The position numbers and the translations under genes were made by a program. This document shows positions 1 through 9,147 of a DNA stretch of 64,000 bases, piece after piece (positions within the stretch are counted from its first letter, which is position 1; each line of letters opens with the position of its first letter). This DNA is from Pseudomonas lactucae (GTDB taxonomy: Bacteria > Pseudomonadota > Gammaproteobacteria > Pseudomonadales > Pseudomonadaceae). The notes under the pieces are model-generated. The model was not told the origin of the DNA and made no database searches. It saw only the letters and a list, made by a program, of their open reading frames with translations. Location of the stretch: positions 1-64,000 of the forward strand of contig NZ_JAFHKI010000013.1 in the NCBI RefSeq assembly GCF_016937615.1. Direction: 5' to 3'.

Positions 1-44
1 CCACAGATCACTTTTTACCCATTCAAAGCCTTAACTGACTGGCA

Positions 45-70
45 TCAGGGCAAGCCCCGCTCCCACATTT
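45..70. repeat. single REP-like element
   Basis: The stretch reads ATCAGGGCAAGCCCCGCTCC followed by CACATTT, which matches the core of the REP family seen again as an inverted pair at 11184-11258. Only one arm is present here, so it looks like a lone REP rather than a full REPIN. It lies outside coding sequence, just beyond the terminator of the lipoprotein gene. Confidence 0.6.
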
Positions 71-102
71 GCTCCGTGGCGCGGCTTAAGTCGCGCATCA
101 AC

Positions 103-133
103 AAAAAGGCCCGCTGAGTCAGCGGGCCTTTTG
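103..133 (-). terminator. rho-independent terminator of the PqiC-like gene
   Basis: A 12-base inverted repeat (AAAAGGCCCGCT at 104-115 pairing with 121-132) surrounds a 5-base loop. Read on the minus strand it ends in a T run, 18 bases after the stop codon of the lipoprotein gene at 151. The A and T tracts on both sides mean it could also stop plus-strand transcripts. Confidence 0.85.
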
Positions 134-150
134 TTTGTCTGCGTTTCAGG

Positions 151-861
151 TCAGAACCTGAACACTTCCATATCCGTACGAATCGGTGCAGCCATTGGCA
201 TTTTTGGCCTTTGCGGTGCGGCCGGCTTGGCCTGCGCCGGGGCTTGCTTGCGCGGCGCCTCGGCAATCGGCGGCTGGTTGGCCAGTGGCTTGAGGGCCAC
301 CGACAACTGTTGCGCCAGATGCTGCAACAGCACGCCCTGGGCCTGGACCTGGGACGCGGTAGTCCCGGTATGCTCTTCCTGCAGGTGCACGATGCGGTTA
401 TCACGTACCTGGCCGCGACGGTCGATCAGGCGCCACTGCGCGTCGAGAATCGCCGGTTGCGACTTGCCGGAATCGAGCCGAGTGATGGTCAACAGCACCT
501 GCACATCCGGGCTGAAACCAGTCGGTGCGGGCGCGAGGACGACGCGCTGGCTATCGAGATGGCCAGCGACCTGGCGCAAGACCAACTGGTTGATATCGGA
601 CGACAAACTGCCCGCCCAACGGCCATCGGTTGAACCTTGCAGGCTGCCGTCACTCTGACGCTGCAGCAGGGTTTCGCGTTGCAGGTAGTCCGCGACGACC
701 ACCGGTCCCAACAGGACGGCCATGCCGGCAGCTTGTTCTGGCTGCGCCGGACTTCCGCTGTCCAGCTGGTACAGCGACACCGGTTGGTGCGTGCTGCAAC
801 CCGCCAGCCCCAGTAGGCCAGCGAGCATGAAAATAAAAGGAAGGCGTGGAGCAGTCATCAT
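151..861 (-). CDS. PqiC-like (DUF330 / ABC transport auxiliary) outer-membrane lipoprotein
   Basis: The 236-residue product has a lipoprotein signal with lipobox LAGC in the first 25 residues, then a globular PqiC/DUF330-type domain (SLYQLD followed by VVLAPAPTGFSPDV). The C-terminal 45 residues are rich in Pro, Ala and Lys, a probable flexible tail. PqiC proteins normally work with PqiA/PqiB (MCE family) in lipid transport between the membranes, but no pqiA or pqiB is next to it: parC lies upstream and a terminator follows. Two adjacent ATGs (861 and 858) are both possible starts; the longer reading frame beyond them runs back through noncoding-looking sequence and lacks the signal peptide at its start. 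Family assignment is by recognition of the fold signature and is fairly secure; the transported substrate is unknown. Confidence 0.8.
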   Translation of the reverse strand: MMTAPRLPFIFMLAGLLGLAGCSTHQPVSLYQLDSGSPAQPEQAAGMAVLLGPVVVADYLQRETLLQRQSDGSLQGSTDGRWAGSLSSDINQLVLRQVAGHLDSQRVVLAPAPTGFSPDVQVLLTITRLDSGKSQPAILDAQWRLIDRRGQVRDNRIVHLQEEHTGTTASQVQAQGVLLQHLAQQLSVALKPLANQPPIAEAPRKQAPAQAKPAAPQRPKMPMAAPIRTDMEVFRF

Positions 862-991
862 CCCATCCAGGTGGCTGCCACAAGGCGAACCACAATGTAA
901 TACTAAAAATAACCTAAACACGCTCGGCCACGCCGGCGCTGGAAAGGCCATATCATCCGTGAATATGCGCCATGACTCCAGCGCCAAAGCG

Positions 992-1019
992 TCGATCTAC
1001 GGGTTAAATCGTAGATCGA
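992..1019. other. perfect 10-bp stem-loop after parC
   Basis: TCGATCTACG (992-1001) pairs exactly with 1010-1019 around an 8-base loop. It sits 6 bases past the parC stop codon at 1025 and 16 bases past the restored-frame stop at 1035. There is no clear T tract on the minus strand, so it is a weak terminator or an mRNA 3'-end stabiliser rather than a proven terminator. Confidence 0.45.
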
Positions 1020-1024
1020 GCCCT

Positions 1025-3298
1025 CTAGTACGCCTTAAACCGGCGTTTCCACCAACAAGGCATCCACCCGCTGGAAGCCCCGAGGCAGTTTGTTACCGCG
1101 CCGGCCACGCTCGCCCTTGTAGTGTTCAAGTCATCGGGGCGCAACGACAGCGTGCGCTTGCCGGCCTGGAGCACCAGGGTCGCGCCTTCCGGGATCACCG
1201 CAATGTCGGTCACGTACTCTTCGCGACTGGCCACGCGCTCACCTGGGATACCAATAATCTTGTTGCCCTTGCCTTTGCCCAGTTGCGGCAAGTCACTGAT
1301 CTTGAACACCAGCAGGCGCCCTTCGGTGGTCACCGACGCCAGCCAATTACTCTCACGGTCGTCCACCGGCCGTGGCAGGATCACCTTGGCGTTGTTCGGC
1401 AGACTCAACAACGCCTTGCCCGCCTTGTTCTTGGCCTGCAGGTCTTCACCCTTGACCACAAAGCCGTAGCCCGCATCAGACGCGATCACGTACAGCGAAT
1501 CATCGTCAGGCAGTAACACACATTCAAAATTCGCTCCCGGCGGCGGCGTAAGCCGCCCGGTCAGGGGTTCGCCCTGCCCTCGTGCAGACGGCAACGTATG
1601 CGCCGGTACCGAATAGCTGCGCCCAGTCGAATCGATAAACACCGCAAACTGGTTGGAACGCCCGGCCGCTGCGGTCTTGAAGCCATCGCCGGCCTTATAG
1701 GAAAGGCCGGTGGCGTCAATATCATGCCCTTTGGCGGAGCGAACCCAACCCTTTTCCGACAGAACGACGGTAATTTTCTCGTTCGGTAGCAGCTCGGTTT
1801 CCGTCAGCGCTTTCGCCTCTGCACGCTGAACGATAGGCGAACGGCGATCATCCCCATAGGTTTCGGCATCTTTGATCAGCTCGCTGCGCACCAGCTTTTT
1901 CAGCTTGGCTTCGCTGCCCAACAGGGCTTGCAGCTTGGCTTGTTCCTTGAGCAGCGCGTCCTGTTCGTCGCGCAGTTTCATTTCTTCCAGCCGCGCCAAC
2001 TGACGCAGACGGGTGTCGAGGATGTAGTCAGCCTGGATCTCGCTCAGCTCGAAACGCGCGATCAGTTCGGCTTTCGGGTGCTCGGCGGTGCGGATGATGT
2101 GGATCACCTCATCCAGGTTGAGGTAGGCGATCAGCAAACCGTCCAACAGGTGCAGGCGACGCTCGACCTTGTCCAAACGGAATTGCAGACGGCGACGAAC
2201 GGTCTGTACCCGGAACGCCAGCCATTCCACCAGCAGGTTGCGCAGGTTCTTCAACTGCGGCTTGCCATCGAGCCCGATGATGTTGATGTTGACGCGGTAG
2301 CTGGACTCAAGATCCGTGCTGGCAAACAGATGCTGCATCAGCACTTCGTGGTCGACCCGGCTGTTGGTCGGAATGATCACGATACGGCAGGGGTTTTCGT
2401 GGTCGGACTCGTCACGCAGGTCGGCGACCTGCGGCAGTTTCGACGGTTTGGCCTGCATCAACGCGGCGATCTGCTCCAGCACCTTGGCACCGGACACCTG
2501 ATGCGGCAGTGCGGTGACGATAATGTCGCCATCCTCGACGTGGTACACGGCACGCATGCGCACCGACCCCTTGCCGGTCTCGTACATCTTCAGCAGGTCG
2601 GCGCGCGGCGTGATGATTTCCGCTTCGGTCGGATAGTCCGGGCCCTGGATATGCTCGCACAACTGTTCGACGGTGGCCTTTGGCTCATCGAGCAGGCGCA
2701 CACAGGCCGTGGCGACTTCGCGCAAGTTGTGCGGTGGCACGTCGGTCGCCATGCCGACAGCGATGCCGGTGGTGCCATTGAGCAGGATATTCGGCAAACG
2801 TGCAGGCAACACCAGGGGTTCGTCGAGCGTGCCGTCGAAGTTCGGGCCCCAGTCGGCGGTGCCCTGTCCCAACTCGCTCAGCAGAACTTCCGAATAACGC
2901 GACAGGCGCGCCTCGGTATAGCGCATGGCGGCGAAGGACTTCGGATCATCCGGCGCACCCCAGTTGCCCTGGCCATCCACCAGCGTATAGCGGTAGCTGA
3001 ACGGCTGGGCCATCAGCACCATGGCTTCGTAGCACGCCGAGTCACCGTGGGGGTGGAATTTACCCAGCACGTCACCGACGGTACGCGCCGATTTCTTGTG
3101 CTTGGAATCCGCGTCCAGCCCCAACTCACTCATGGCGTAAATGATGCGCCGTTGCACGGGCTTGAGGCCGTCGCCGATATGCGGCAAGGCACGGTCCATG
3201 ATCACGTACATGGAGTAGTTGAGGTAGGCATTTTCGGTGAAGTCAGCCAGCGACCGGCGCTCTACGCCATCTAAACTGTCTGCGAGGATGTCACTCAT
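1025..3298 (-). CDS. parC: DNA topoisomerase IV subunit A (ParC), C-terminus frameshifted as given
   Basis: ParC is the DNA-cleaving subunit of topoisomerase IV, which decatenates daughter chromosomes. The N-terminal half has the winged-helix and catalytic tyrosine region ([11 protein letters not shown]), and the quinolone-resistance region reads HGDSACYE, with the Ser and Glu that are wild type in susceptible strains. The C-terminal half has the beta-pinwheel repeats. The last 33 residues after LRPDDL do not look like ParC. Adding one base near 1126 restores a normal tail beginning [18 protein letters not shown] and ending at a TAA at 1035-1037, giving 754 residues. So one base is missing here, by error or mutation. 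The gene follows parE and an esterase-like gene with a 73-base gap; GAGG lies 6 bases before the ATG. Confidence 0.95.
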   Translation of the reverse strand: MSDILADSLDGVERRSLADFTENAYLNYSMYVIMDRALPHIGDGLKPVQRRIIYAMSELGLDADSKHKKSARTVGDVLGKFHPHGDSACYEAMVLMAQPFSYRYTLVDGQGNWGAPDDPKSFAAMRYTEARLSRYSEVLLSELGQGTADWGPNFDGTLDEPLVLPARLPNILLNGTTGIAVGMATDVPPHNLREVATACVRLLDEPKATVEQLCEHIQGPDYPTEAEIITPRADLLKMYETGKGSVRMRAVYHVEDGDIIVTALPHQVSGAKVLEQIAALMQAKPSKLPQVADLRDESDHENPCRIVIIPTNSRVDHEVLMQHLFASTDLESSYRVNINIIGLDGKPQLKNLRNLLVEWLAFRVQTVRRRLQFRLDKVERRLHLLDGLLIAYLNLDEVIHIIRTAEHPKAELIARFELSEIQADYILDTRLRQLARLEEMKLRDEQDALLKEQAKLQALLGSEAKLKKLVRSELIKDAETYGDDRRSPIVQRAEAKALTETELLPNEKITVVLSEKGWVRSAKGHDIDATGLSYKAGDGFKTAAAGRSNQFAVFIDSTGRSYSVPAHTLPSARGQGEPLTGRLTPPPGANFECVLLPDDDSLYVIASDAGYGFVVKGEDLQAKNKAGKALLSLPNNAKVILPRPVDDRESNWLASVTTEGRLLVFKISDLPQLGKGKGNKIIGIPGERVASREEYVTDIAVIPEGATLVLQAGKRTLSLRPDDLNTTRASVAGAVTNCLGASSGWMPCWWKRRFKAY

Positions 3299-3371
3299 GC
3301 GGGCCTCATCAATGTTGGGTCAGGCGCAGCGCTAATGCCGCTGTGCCGGGTCGTTTCAAAAAAGGGATGGC

Positions 3372-4367
3372 TCATGGCTGGGCGCCCCAGCCACCGGCCG
3401 GGGCGGCAAAACGGTAGACCATTGGACGTTTTTCACCATCGGCGCGTGGGCCGAAGTTGTTGTCCAGGCCGATCCAGGCACCGCCGTCATCAATGACCAG
3501 CGCCTCGGCCAGGCCGTAGGGCTGATCATATTGGCGTTGCGGTGCGAGCATGTCGGCGGCAAACGACCAGCACCGCTCCACCGCAGCGGTCACGGCATCG
3601 CGGCGACACAGTTGGTACTGGCTGCTTTCAAGGGTGAACAACTTGCCCTTGAACAGCGTCACATCGGAGAAATTCCTGGAGATGGCCTTGGCCTTGGGCA
3701 TCTGGCCAGGCTGCATTTCAATCCCTGCCTCGCTCAGCAATACGCATGGACCGTCGCAATCCCACAGGCTTTGCGGGCGCTTGATCGAGACAAGCCCACG
3801 CCGCTCACGCTCGGCCGCCAGCCAGATCTGGTTACCCTCAGGGTTGATCGCCACGCCTTCGAACAACGCGTTGAAGTGCAGTAACAGGCCACTGGCGCGG
3901 GCTTCACGCACCATGCCCGGGGCGATTTTCAGCCACTGCGGCGCACCGGCCATCGGCACCTGCAGCACCGCCGCATGGGCTTCGCTGACGATGTAGCGGT
4001 TACCCACGGCATCGCAGGTGATGCCTTCAAAATCCAGGTCCCCGCCTCGAACGAACGAGGCAGCCTTGGTGCGCGAGCGCAAGCCCCAGGGCAGCCCGGA
4101 CTCCGGCACCGGCGGCACATCGATGTTCAGTGCCTGGGCCTGCCACGTTGCTGTACGGGTATCCAGAAGGTAAATCTGATCGTCATCACGATCAGAAACC
4201 GCCCACAACTCATCACCGCACAAGGCCAGGCCCGACAGGTTACCGCCACGCATGCCCTCCACCGGGTGCTCGGCGATCAAGCTGAGCTCGGTCTTGGGCT
4301 CGGCGACCACCGGGGCGGTCTCCAAAGCGCAGAACAACAGTATCGCCAGGGCGAAACCGCTGCGCAT
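3372..4367 (-). CDS. exported esterase-like/phytase-like beta-propeller protein
   Basis: The product has 331 residues. An N-terminal signal peptide (FALAILLFCALETAPVVA) suggests export. The rest resembles the 'esterase-like activity of phytase' family (PF13449-type): repeated blade motifs such as LSGLALCGDELWAVSDRDD, DLDFEGITCD, LFEGVAINPEG and AEALVIDDGGAWIGLDNN. The enzymatic role of this family is not well defined. The ATG at 4365-4367 shares one base with the parE stop (TGATG), so translation is probably coupled to parE; an upstream extension would lie inside parE. It sits between parE and parC in the same transcription unit, as in other pseudomonads, although no functional link to topoisomerase IV is known. 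Confidence 0.8.
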   Translation of the reverse strand: MRSGFALAILLFCALETAPVVAEPKTELSLIAEHPVEGMRGGNLSGLALCGDELWAVSDRDDDQIYLLDTRTATWQAQALNIDVPPVPESGLPWGLRSRTKAASFVRGGDLDFEGITCDAVGNRYIVSEAHAAVLQVPMAGAPQWLKIAPGMVREARASGLLLHFNALFEGVAINPEGNQIWLAAERERRGLVSIKRPQSLWDCDGPCVLLSEAGIEMQPGQMPKAKAISRNFSDVTLFKGKLFTLESSQYQLCRRDAVTAAVERCWSFAADMLAPQRQYDQPYGLAEALVIDDGGAWIGLDNNFGPRADGEKRPMVYRFAAPAGGWGAQP

Positions 4368-6271
4368 CAACCCAGCACCTCGGCCAGGTTGCCTTTGGAC
4401 TCCAGCCAAGACTTACGGTCAGGCGCGCGTTTCTTCGCCAGCAGCATGTCCATCATTTCCGAAGTGGCGGCAAAGTCCTCCAGGGTCAGCTGCACCAGGC
4501 GCCGGGTGTTCGGGTCCATGGTGGTTTCACGCAGTTGCGGTGGGTTCATCTCGCCCAGGCCCTTGAATCGCGTGACTTGTGGCTTGCCGCGTTTCTTCTC
4601 GGCTACCAGGCGGTCAAGGATGCCATCGCGCTCGGCTTCGTCCAGGGCGTAAAAAATCTCCTTGCCCAGGTCGATGCGGTACAGCGGCGGCATGGCGACG
4701 TAGACGTGACCGGCATCCACCAGTGGGCGGAAGTGCTGCACGAACAGCGCGCACAGCAAGGTCGCGATGTGCAGACCGTCGGAGTCGGCGTCGGCGAGGA
4801 TGCAGATCTTGCCGTAGCGCAGTTGCGTCATGTCCGCCGCGCCAGGGTCGACGCCGATGGCCACGGCGATATTGTGCACTTCCTGGCTGGCCAGCACTTC
4901 GCTGCCATCGACTTCCCAGGTGTTGAGGATCTTGCCGCGCAACGGCAGGATCGCCTGGAATTCCTTGTCCCGTGCTTGCTTGGCGGAACCACCGGCGGAG
5001 TCACCCTCCACCAGGAACAGTTCGGAACGCATCGGATCCTGTCCGGCGCAGTCAGCCAGCTTGCCGGGCAGTGCCGGGCCCTGGGTGATGCGTTTGCGCT
5101 CGACCCTCTTGCTCGCCTTGAGACGACGGCCGGCGTTGTTGATCGCCAGCTCCGCCAGGGCCAGGCCCAGTTCGGGGTGCTCGTTAAGCCACAGACTGAA
5201 GGCGTCCTTGACCACACCGGACACAAACGCGGCGGCCTCGCGGGACGACAGGCGCTCCTTGGTCTGGCCGGAGAATTGCGGCTCCTGCATCTTCATCGAC
5301 AGCACGAACGCAATGCGCTCCCACACGTCTTCCGGCGCCAGCTTCACGCCACGCGGCAACAGGCTGCGGTATTCGCAGAATTCGCGCATGGCATCCAGCA
5401 GCCCCTGGCGCAAACCGTTGACGTGGGTACCGCCCTGGGCCGTGGGGATCAGGTTGACGTAGCTTTCCTGCACGCTGTCGCCACCCTCGGGCAACCACAG
5501 CAGCGCCCAGTCGACGGCTTCTTTATTACCGGCCAGGCTGCCGCAGAACGGTTCGTTGGGCAGGCGTTCGAAGTCGCTGACCGAGTCTTCCAGGTACGAA
5601 CGCAGGCCGTCTTCGTAATGCCACTCGACCTTCTCGCCCGTGCCTTTGTCTTCAAAGGTGACCAGCAGGCCGGGGCACAACACCGCCTTGGCCTTGAGCA
5701 CGTGCTTGAGGCGGCTGATGGAGAATTTCGGTGAATCGAAGTATTTCGGGTCCGGCGCGAAGTACACGCTGGTGCCGGTGTTGCGCTTGCCAACGGTGCC
5801 GATTACTTGCAGGTCGGTGGCTTTGTAGCCATCGGCGAAGGTCATCTCGTACTCGTTGCCGTCGCGCTTGACCTTGACCCGCACCAGGGTGGACAGGGCG
5901 TTGACCACCGAAATACCCACGCCGTGCAAACCGCCGGAGAACTGGTAGTTCTTGTTGGAGAACTTGCCGCCGGCGTGCAGCTTGGTGAGGATCAGCTCGA
6001 CGCCCGACACACCCTCTTCCGGGTGAATGTCCACCGGCATGCCGCGACCGTCGTCGGACACTTCCAGGGAGTGGTCAGCGTGAAGAATGACATGCACCGA
6101 CTTGGCGTGCCCGGCCAAGGCCTCGTCGACGCTGTTGTCGATGACTTCCTGGGCGAGGTGGTTCGGCCGACTGGTGTCGGTGTACATGCCGGGGCGTTTG
6201 CGCACCGGGTCGAGGCCCGAGAGGACTTCGATGGCGTCGGCGTTATAAGAGCTAGCGCTGGGAGTGGCCAT
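4367..6271 (-). CDS. parE: DNA topoisomerase IV subunit B (ParE)
   Basis: ParE is the ATPase subunit of topoisomerase IV, partner of ParC. The 634-residue length is normal. The GHKL ATPase motifs are clear: NSVDEA (about 47-52), DDGRGMPVD and GGLHGVG. The TOPRIM part shows EGDSAGGSA and the acidic LADADSDGLH. The C-terminal RFKGLGEMNPPQL is the usual type IIA signature. It is the first gene of a parE / esterase-like / parC run on the minus strand, and its stop overlaps the next start. The Shine-Dalgarno sequence before its ATG is weak. The 54 bases between it and yqiA could hold a promoter, but none is obvious. Confidence 0.97.
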   Translation of the reverse strand: MATPSASSYNADAIEVLSGLDPVRKRPGMYTDTSRPNHLAQEVIDNSVDEALAGHAKSVHVILHADHSLEVSDDGRGMPVDIHPEEGVSGVELILTKLHAGGKFSNKNYQFSGGLHGVGISVVNALSTLVRVKVKRDGNEYEMTFADGYKATDLQVIGTVGKRNTGTSVYFAPDPKYFDSPKFSISRLKHVLKAKAVLCPGLLVTFEDKGTGEKVEWHYEDGLRSYLEDSVSDFERLPNEPFCGSLAGNKEAVDWALLWLPEGGDSVQESYVNLIPTAQGGTHVNGLRQGLLDAMREFCEYRSLLPRGVKLAPEDVWERIAFVLSMKMQEPQFSGQTKERLSSREAAAFVSGVVKDAFSLWLNEHPELGLALAELAINNAGRRLKASKRVERKRITQGPALPGKLADCAGQDPMRSELFLVEGDSAGGSAKQARDKEFQAILPLRGKILNTWEVDGSEVLASQEVHNIAVAIGVDPGAADMTQLRYGKICILADADSDGLHIATLLCALFVQHFRPLVDAGHVYVAMPPLYRIDLGKEIFYALDEAERDGILDRLVAEKKRGKPQVTRFKGLGEMNPPQLRETTMDPNTRRLVQLTLEDFAATSEMMDMLLAKKRAPDRKSWLESKGNLAEVLG

Positions 6272-6325
6272 GGGGTCTCGTCGTGAGTCGTTCGATTAAA
6301 AAGTGACCTGCGATTTCCAAGGCAA

Positions 6326-6934
6326 TTACAGTGCCGAAAAATCGAAGGATTGGTACTGATCCGCGCCAATGCCGGCAAAGCTCAGCAGCGCCGGCAATTG
6401 CCGGGCGAACCCCTGGTAACCATGGTCGCCACCGGCCTGGATACGCAAGGCACAGGCCCGGTAATACTGCTGGGCGAGGCGATAATCCAGAGTTTCATCC
6501 CCGGTCTGCAACCACACCTGATAACGCGCGGCATCCTGGGGGGCCGGCACTTCCAGCTCGGCCAGCGCCGTCACATGATCATGCGTCAGCTCCCAGCTTT
6601 CATCGGTGTAGAGGTTCTTCTGGGTGCCCAGGTAACCGTCGAACATCCGATGGGGGCTCACCGCCGGGTTGACCAGCAGCGCCTTGAGGCCATGGCGTTC
6701 GGCAAGATGGGTTGCATAGTAGCCGCCGAGCGAGCTGCCGACCAGCAGTGGCCGGCCCAGTTGCGCAATCGCGTCTTCCAACTGAGGAATCGCCTGACGG
6801 GGATGGTGATGCAGGGCCGGCACACGCAGTTGGTCGGCCAGGCCGAGGGCGTCCATCACGCGGATCAACTGGCTGGCCTTGTTGGACGCCGGCGCGCTGT
6901 TGAAGCCATGGATGTACAGGATCGAAGCGGACAT
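6326..6934 (-). CDS. yqiA: YqiA-family esterase
   Basis: This is a small alpha/beta-hydrolase of 202 residues, the usual size for YqiA. It starts ILYIHGFNSAP (oxyanion-loop HGF), has the nucleophile elbow GSSLGGYYA, and ends with the catalytic histidine region GGDHGYQGF. Family members hydrolyse short-chain acyl esters in vitro; the physiological substrate is unknown. It lies between cpdA and parE on the same strand, the arrangement also found in enterobacteria, and may be cotranscribed with cpdA (49-base gap). Confidence 0.9.
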   Translation of the reverse strand: MSASILYIHGFNSAPASNKASQLIRVMDALGLADQLRVPALHHHPRQAIPQLEDAIAQLGRPLLVGSSLGGYYATHLAERHGLKALLVNPAVSPHRMFDGYLGTQKNLYTDESWELTHDHVTALAELEVPAPQDAARYQVWLQTGDETLDYRLAQQYYRACALRIQAGGDHGYQGFARQLPALLSFAGIGADQYQSFDFSAL

Positions 6935-6983
6935 GCCGGGCTCTCCGTGCTTGCGCCAAAAGGGCGCAGTTTACAGGTAAATC

Positions 6984-7799
6984 TCAGTAGCCGTTGCTAC
7001 CGTAATCCACCATAAACGCGAAGCCGACCAACCGCTCTACGCCAGTCTCCAACCGTCCGTCGGCATGCAAACGCAGCCAACGATACCCTGGCGCCTCCTC
7101 GCTGACCTTGAAGTCCTCGCTGCCCGGTGCGAACTGGATGCAAGTGGATGGCGACGCCAGCAGGCGCACGCCGTTGCGTTTGCTGTCGATCTCCTGATGC
7201 ACGTGGCCCCAGAGCACTGCCCTCACCTGGGGAAAACGGTCGAGGACGGCAAACAAAGCATCCGGATTGCGTAGGCCGATGGGTTCCATCCATGCGCAGC
7301 CGATGGGCACCGGATGATGGTGAAAACACACCAAATGATGGCGAGCAGGCGCTTCGCTCAACGCCTGGGCCAGCAATTGCAACTGTGAATCCTGCAGGTA
7401 GCCCGGCACCGAGCCTGGCACAGCGGAGTCGAGCAGGGTAATGCGCCAGTTGCCCACGTCCACCACCGGCTCCAGCAGGTCGCTGTGCACAGCGGCCTGC
7501 GCCATGATCCGCGGTTCATCGTGATTGCCGGGAATCCAGCGTACCGGGGCGTCGAGCAGCGCGGTCATCTCGCGAAACTGCTGATAGGACGACAGCGTAC
7601 CGTCCTGGGACAAATCGCCCGTAGCCAGCACCAGGTCGACCTGCGGCTGTTGCGCGCGCACCAGCTCGATCACCCGTCGCAAGCTCTCACGGGTATTCAT
7701 GCCCAACAGCACAGCGTCGGCCTCGGCAAACAAATGGCTGTCGGACAGTTGCACCAGTAATACCGGTGCATCGGGGTTCACGACGGATACGCTCGGCAA
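6984..7799 (-). CDS. cpdA: 3',5'-cyclic-AMP phosphodiesterase CpdA, TTG start
   Basis: CpdA hydrolyses cAMP to AMP and so sets the activity of the cAMP receptor Vfr/Crp. All five metallophosphoesterase motifs are present: LSDSHLF, GDLSQDG, GNHDE, CFHHHP and GHVHQE. I take the TTG at 7797-7799 as the start because GGGAG lies six bases before it and the protein then begins MPSVS, as expected for the family (271 residues). Another in-frame TTG at 7817 would add six residues but has no ribosome binding site. It is part of the nudF / DUF1249 / cpdA / yqiA run on the minus strand, a conserved order. Confidence 0.93.
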   Translation of the reverse strand: MPSVSVVNPDAPVLLVQLSDSHLFAEADAVLLGMNTRESLRRVIELVRAQQPQVDLVLATGDLSQDGTLSSYQQFREMTALLDAPVRWIPGNHDEPRIMAQAAVHSDLLEPVVDVGNWRITLLDSAVPGSVPGYLQDSQLQLLAQALSEAPARHHLVCFHHHPVPIGCAWMEPIGLRNPDALFAVLDRFPQVRAVLWGHVHQEIDSKRNGVRLLASPSTCIQFAPGSEDFKVSEEAPGYRWLRLHADGRLETGVERLVGFAFMVDYGSNGY

Positions 7800-7897
7800 G
7801 GCGTTCTCCCAAGGCAATCACAAAAATGGAGGTGTGGCGTGATTATGCTGGGGCAGGACACAAAGAGGAAACCCAGGGAAGCAAACGCAGTTCACAT

Positions 7898-8347
7898 CTA
7901 GCGCACGACTTCAAACTCATGGCCCAAGGCCAGGCAGTGGCTCAACCATTCACCGAGGAACACATTGAGCTGTGCTTTCTCATCGGGCTGGTGCATGAAC
8001 ACATTCGGGTAAGGATAGATGCTGCGAAAGCGCCGCGCATGTTCGGCGCTGATCACCTCGGCCATGCGCGCGTCGTGATACACCTGCACTTCCAGTTGCG
8101 GCACCGGCAGCCACGGCAGGCTGTGCTCCTGGCGCACGCGCAAGGTGGTGGTGTACGGGCAATTGACGATGACTTCCAGGGCCAGCACGCCGAGCATCTG
8201 ATCGCCGTGGGTCACCCCGATGCGCCGCGCCTCGGGCGCGTGGCGCATGTCGGGCAGCAGACGCATCAGCCGCGCATAGTTGGCCTCGCAGGCCGCTTGC
8301 AGCCCGATCAGGTCGACCCGATAACGTTCCCGTGCCTTTACTGCCAT
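7898..8347 (-). CDS. DUF1249 family protein (YqiB-like)
   Basis: A 149-residue cytoplasmic protein of the DUF1249/YqiB family, recognised from its conserved core (ANYARLMRLLP, ALEVIVNCPYTTTLRV, EVQVYHDARMAEV, YPNVFMHQPDEKAQLN). No signal peptide or membrane segment is seen and the molecular function is not known. Its start overlaps the end of nudF by 10 bases, indicating translational coupling. The neighbours nudF, cpdA and yqiA are the same as in the enterobacterial nudF-yqiB-cpdA-yqiA operon. Confidence 0.88.
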   Translation of the reverse strand: MAVKARERYRVDLIGLQAACEANYARLMRLLPDMRHAPEARRIGVTHGDQMLGVLALEVIVNCPYTTTLRVRQEHSLPWLPVPQLEVQVYHDARMAEVISAEHARRFRSIYPYPNVFMHQPDEKAQLNVFLGEWLSHCLALGHEFEVVR

Positions 8348-8955
8348 AACCCCCTCACTTCCGCGCGATTAAGCGCAAGCCATTGCAGGGCGATAATGCT
8401 GGCTGCGTTGGAAATCCTGCCGTCGCGCACAGCTTGCAGGGCGTCTTCGAATGCCCAGACCGTCACGCGGATGTCTTCTGCCTCTTCTTCCAGTCCATGG
8501 ACGCCACCTGCCCCCGAGCTGTCGCAACGACCCAGAAACAAATGCACAAATTCGGTACTGCCGCCGGGCGACGGGAAATACTTGGTAATCGGCCACAGCG
8601 CGGAGAAGGTCAGCCCAGCTTCCTCCTCGGCTTCGCGGTGCGCAACCTCCTCCGGCTCTTCGTCCTTGTCGATCAGGCCGGCGACCATTTCCACCAGCCA
8701 CGGATTATCGGTACGGCCCATGGCGCCTATGCGGAACTGCTCGATCAACACCACTTCATCACGCTGCGGGTCGTAGGGCAGCACGCACACGGCGTCATGA
8801 CGGACGAAGACTTCACGGTTGATCACCCGGCTCATGCCGCCGTCGAATTTCTCATGACGCAGTTGCACGCGATCAAGTTTGTAGAAGCCTTTGTAGGCAT
8901 TTTCGCGCTGAACGATTTCAATCGTGCTCGGCGTCGACTTTGCAAAGTCCGTCAT
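8338..8955 (-). CDS. nudF: ADP-ribose pyrophosphatase NudF
   Basis: This Nudix hydrolase splits ADP-ribose into AMP and ribose 5-phosphate. The 205-residue product carries a perfect Nudix box: it begins GLIDKDEEPEEVAHRE and continues with AEEEAGL, at about residues 91-113. The N-terminal part (REVFVRHDAVCVLPYDP, EQFRIGAMG) matches NudF rather than other Nudix families. A good ribosome binding site (AGGAAGGG) precedes the ATG. It is the first gene of the operon that continues into the DUF1249 gene, cpdA and yqiA. The 192 bases upstream, divergent from a lipoprotein gene, should hold the promoters for both directions. Confidence 0.93.
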   Translation of the reverse strand: MTDFAKSTPSTIEIVQRENAYKGFYKLDRVQLRHEKFDGGMSRVINREVFVRHDAVCVLPYDPQRDEVVLIEQFRIGAMGRTDNPWLVEMVAGLIDKDEEPEEVAHREAEEEAGLTFSALWPITKYFPSPGGSTEFVHLFLGRCDSSGAGGVHGLEEEAEDIRVTVWAFEDALQAVRDGRISNAASIIALQWLALNRAEVRGLWQ

Positions 8956-9147
8956 ATCCCTTCCTCGTTATGCCTGGGCAATTCGCGCCATCCTAACGCG
9001 CTCATGCCCCTTGGCGCAGCCCCTTTCCGGTTGCCGGGATAGACGGCGGGCGTCAAATTCACTCTAATGAGCTTAGTGGCGAACTGACTGCCTTGCCGGT
9101 AGTCGAAGCTGCACAATTTCGCTCTTATCGATAGACGAAGGACTTCC

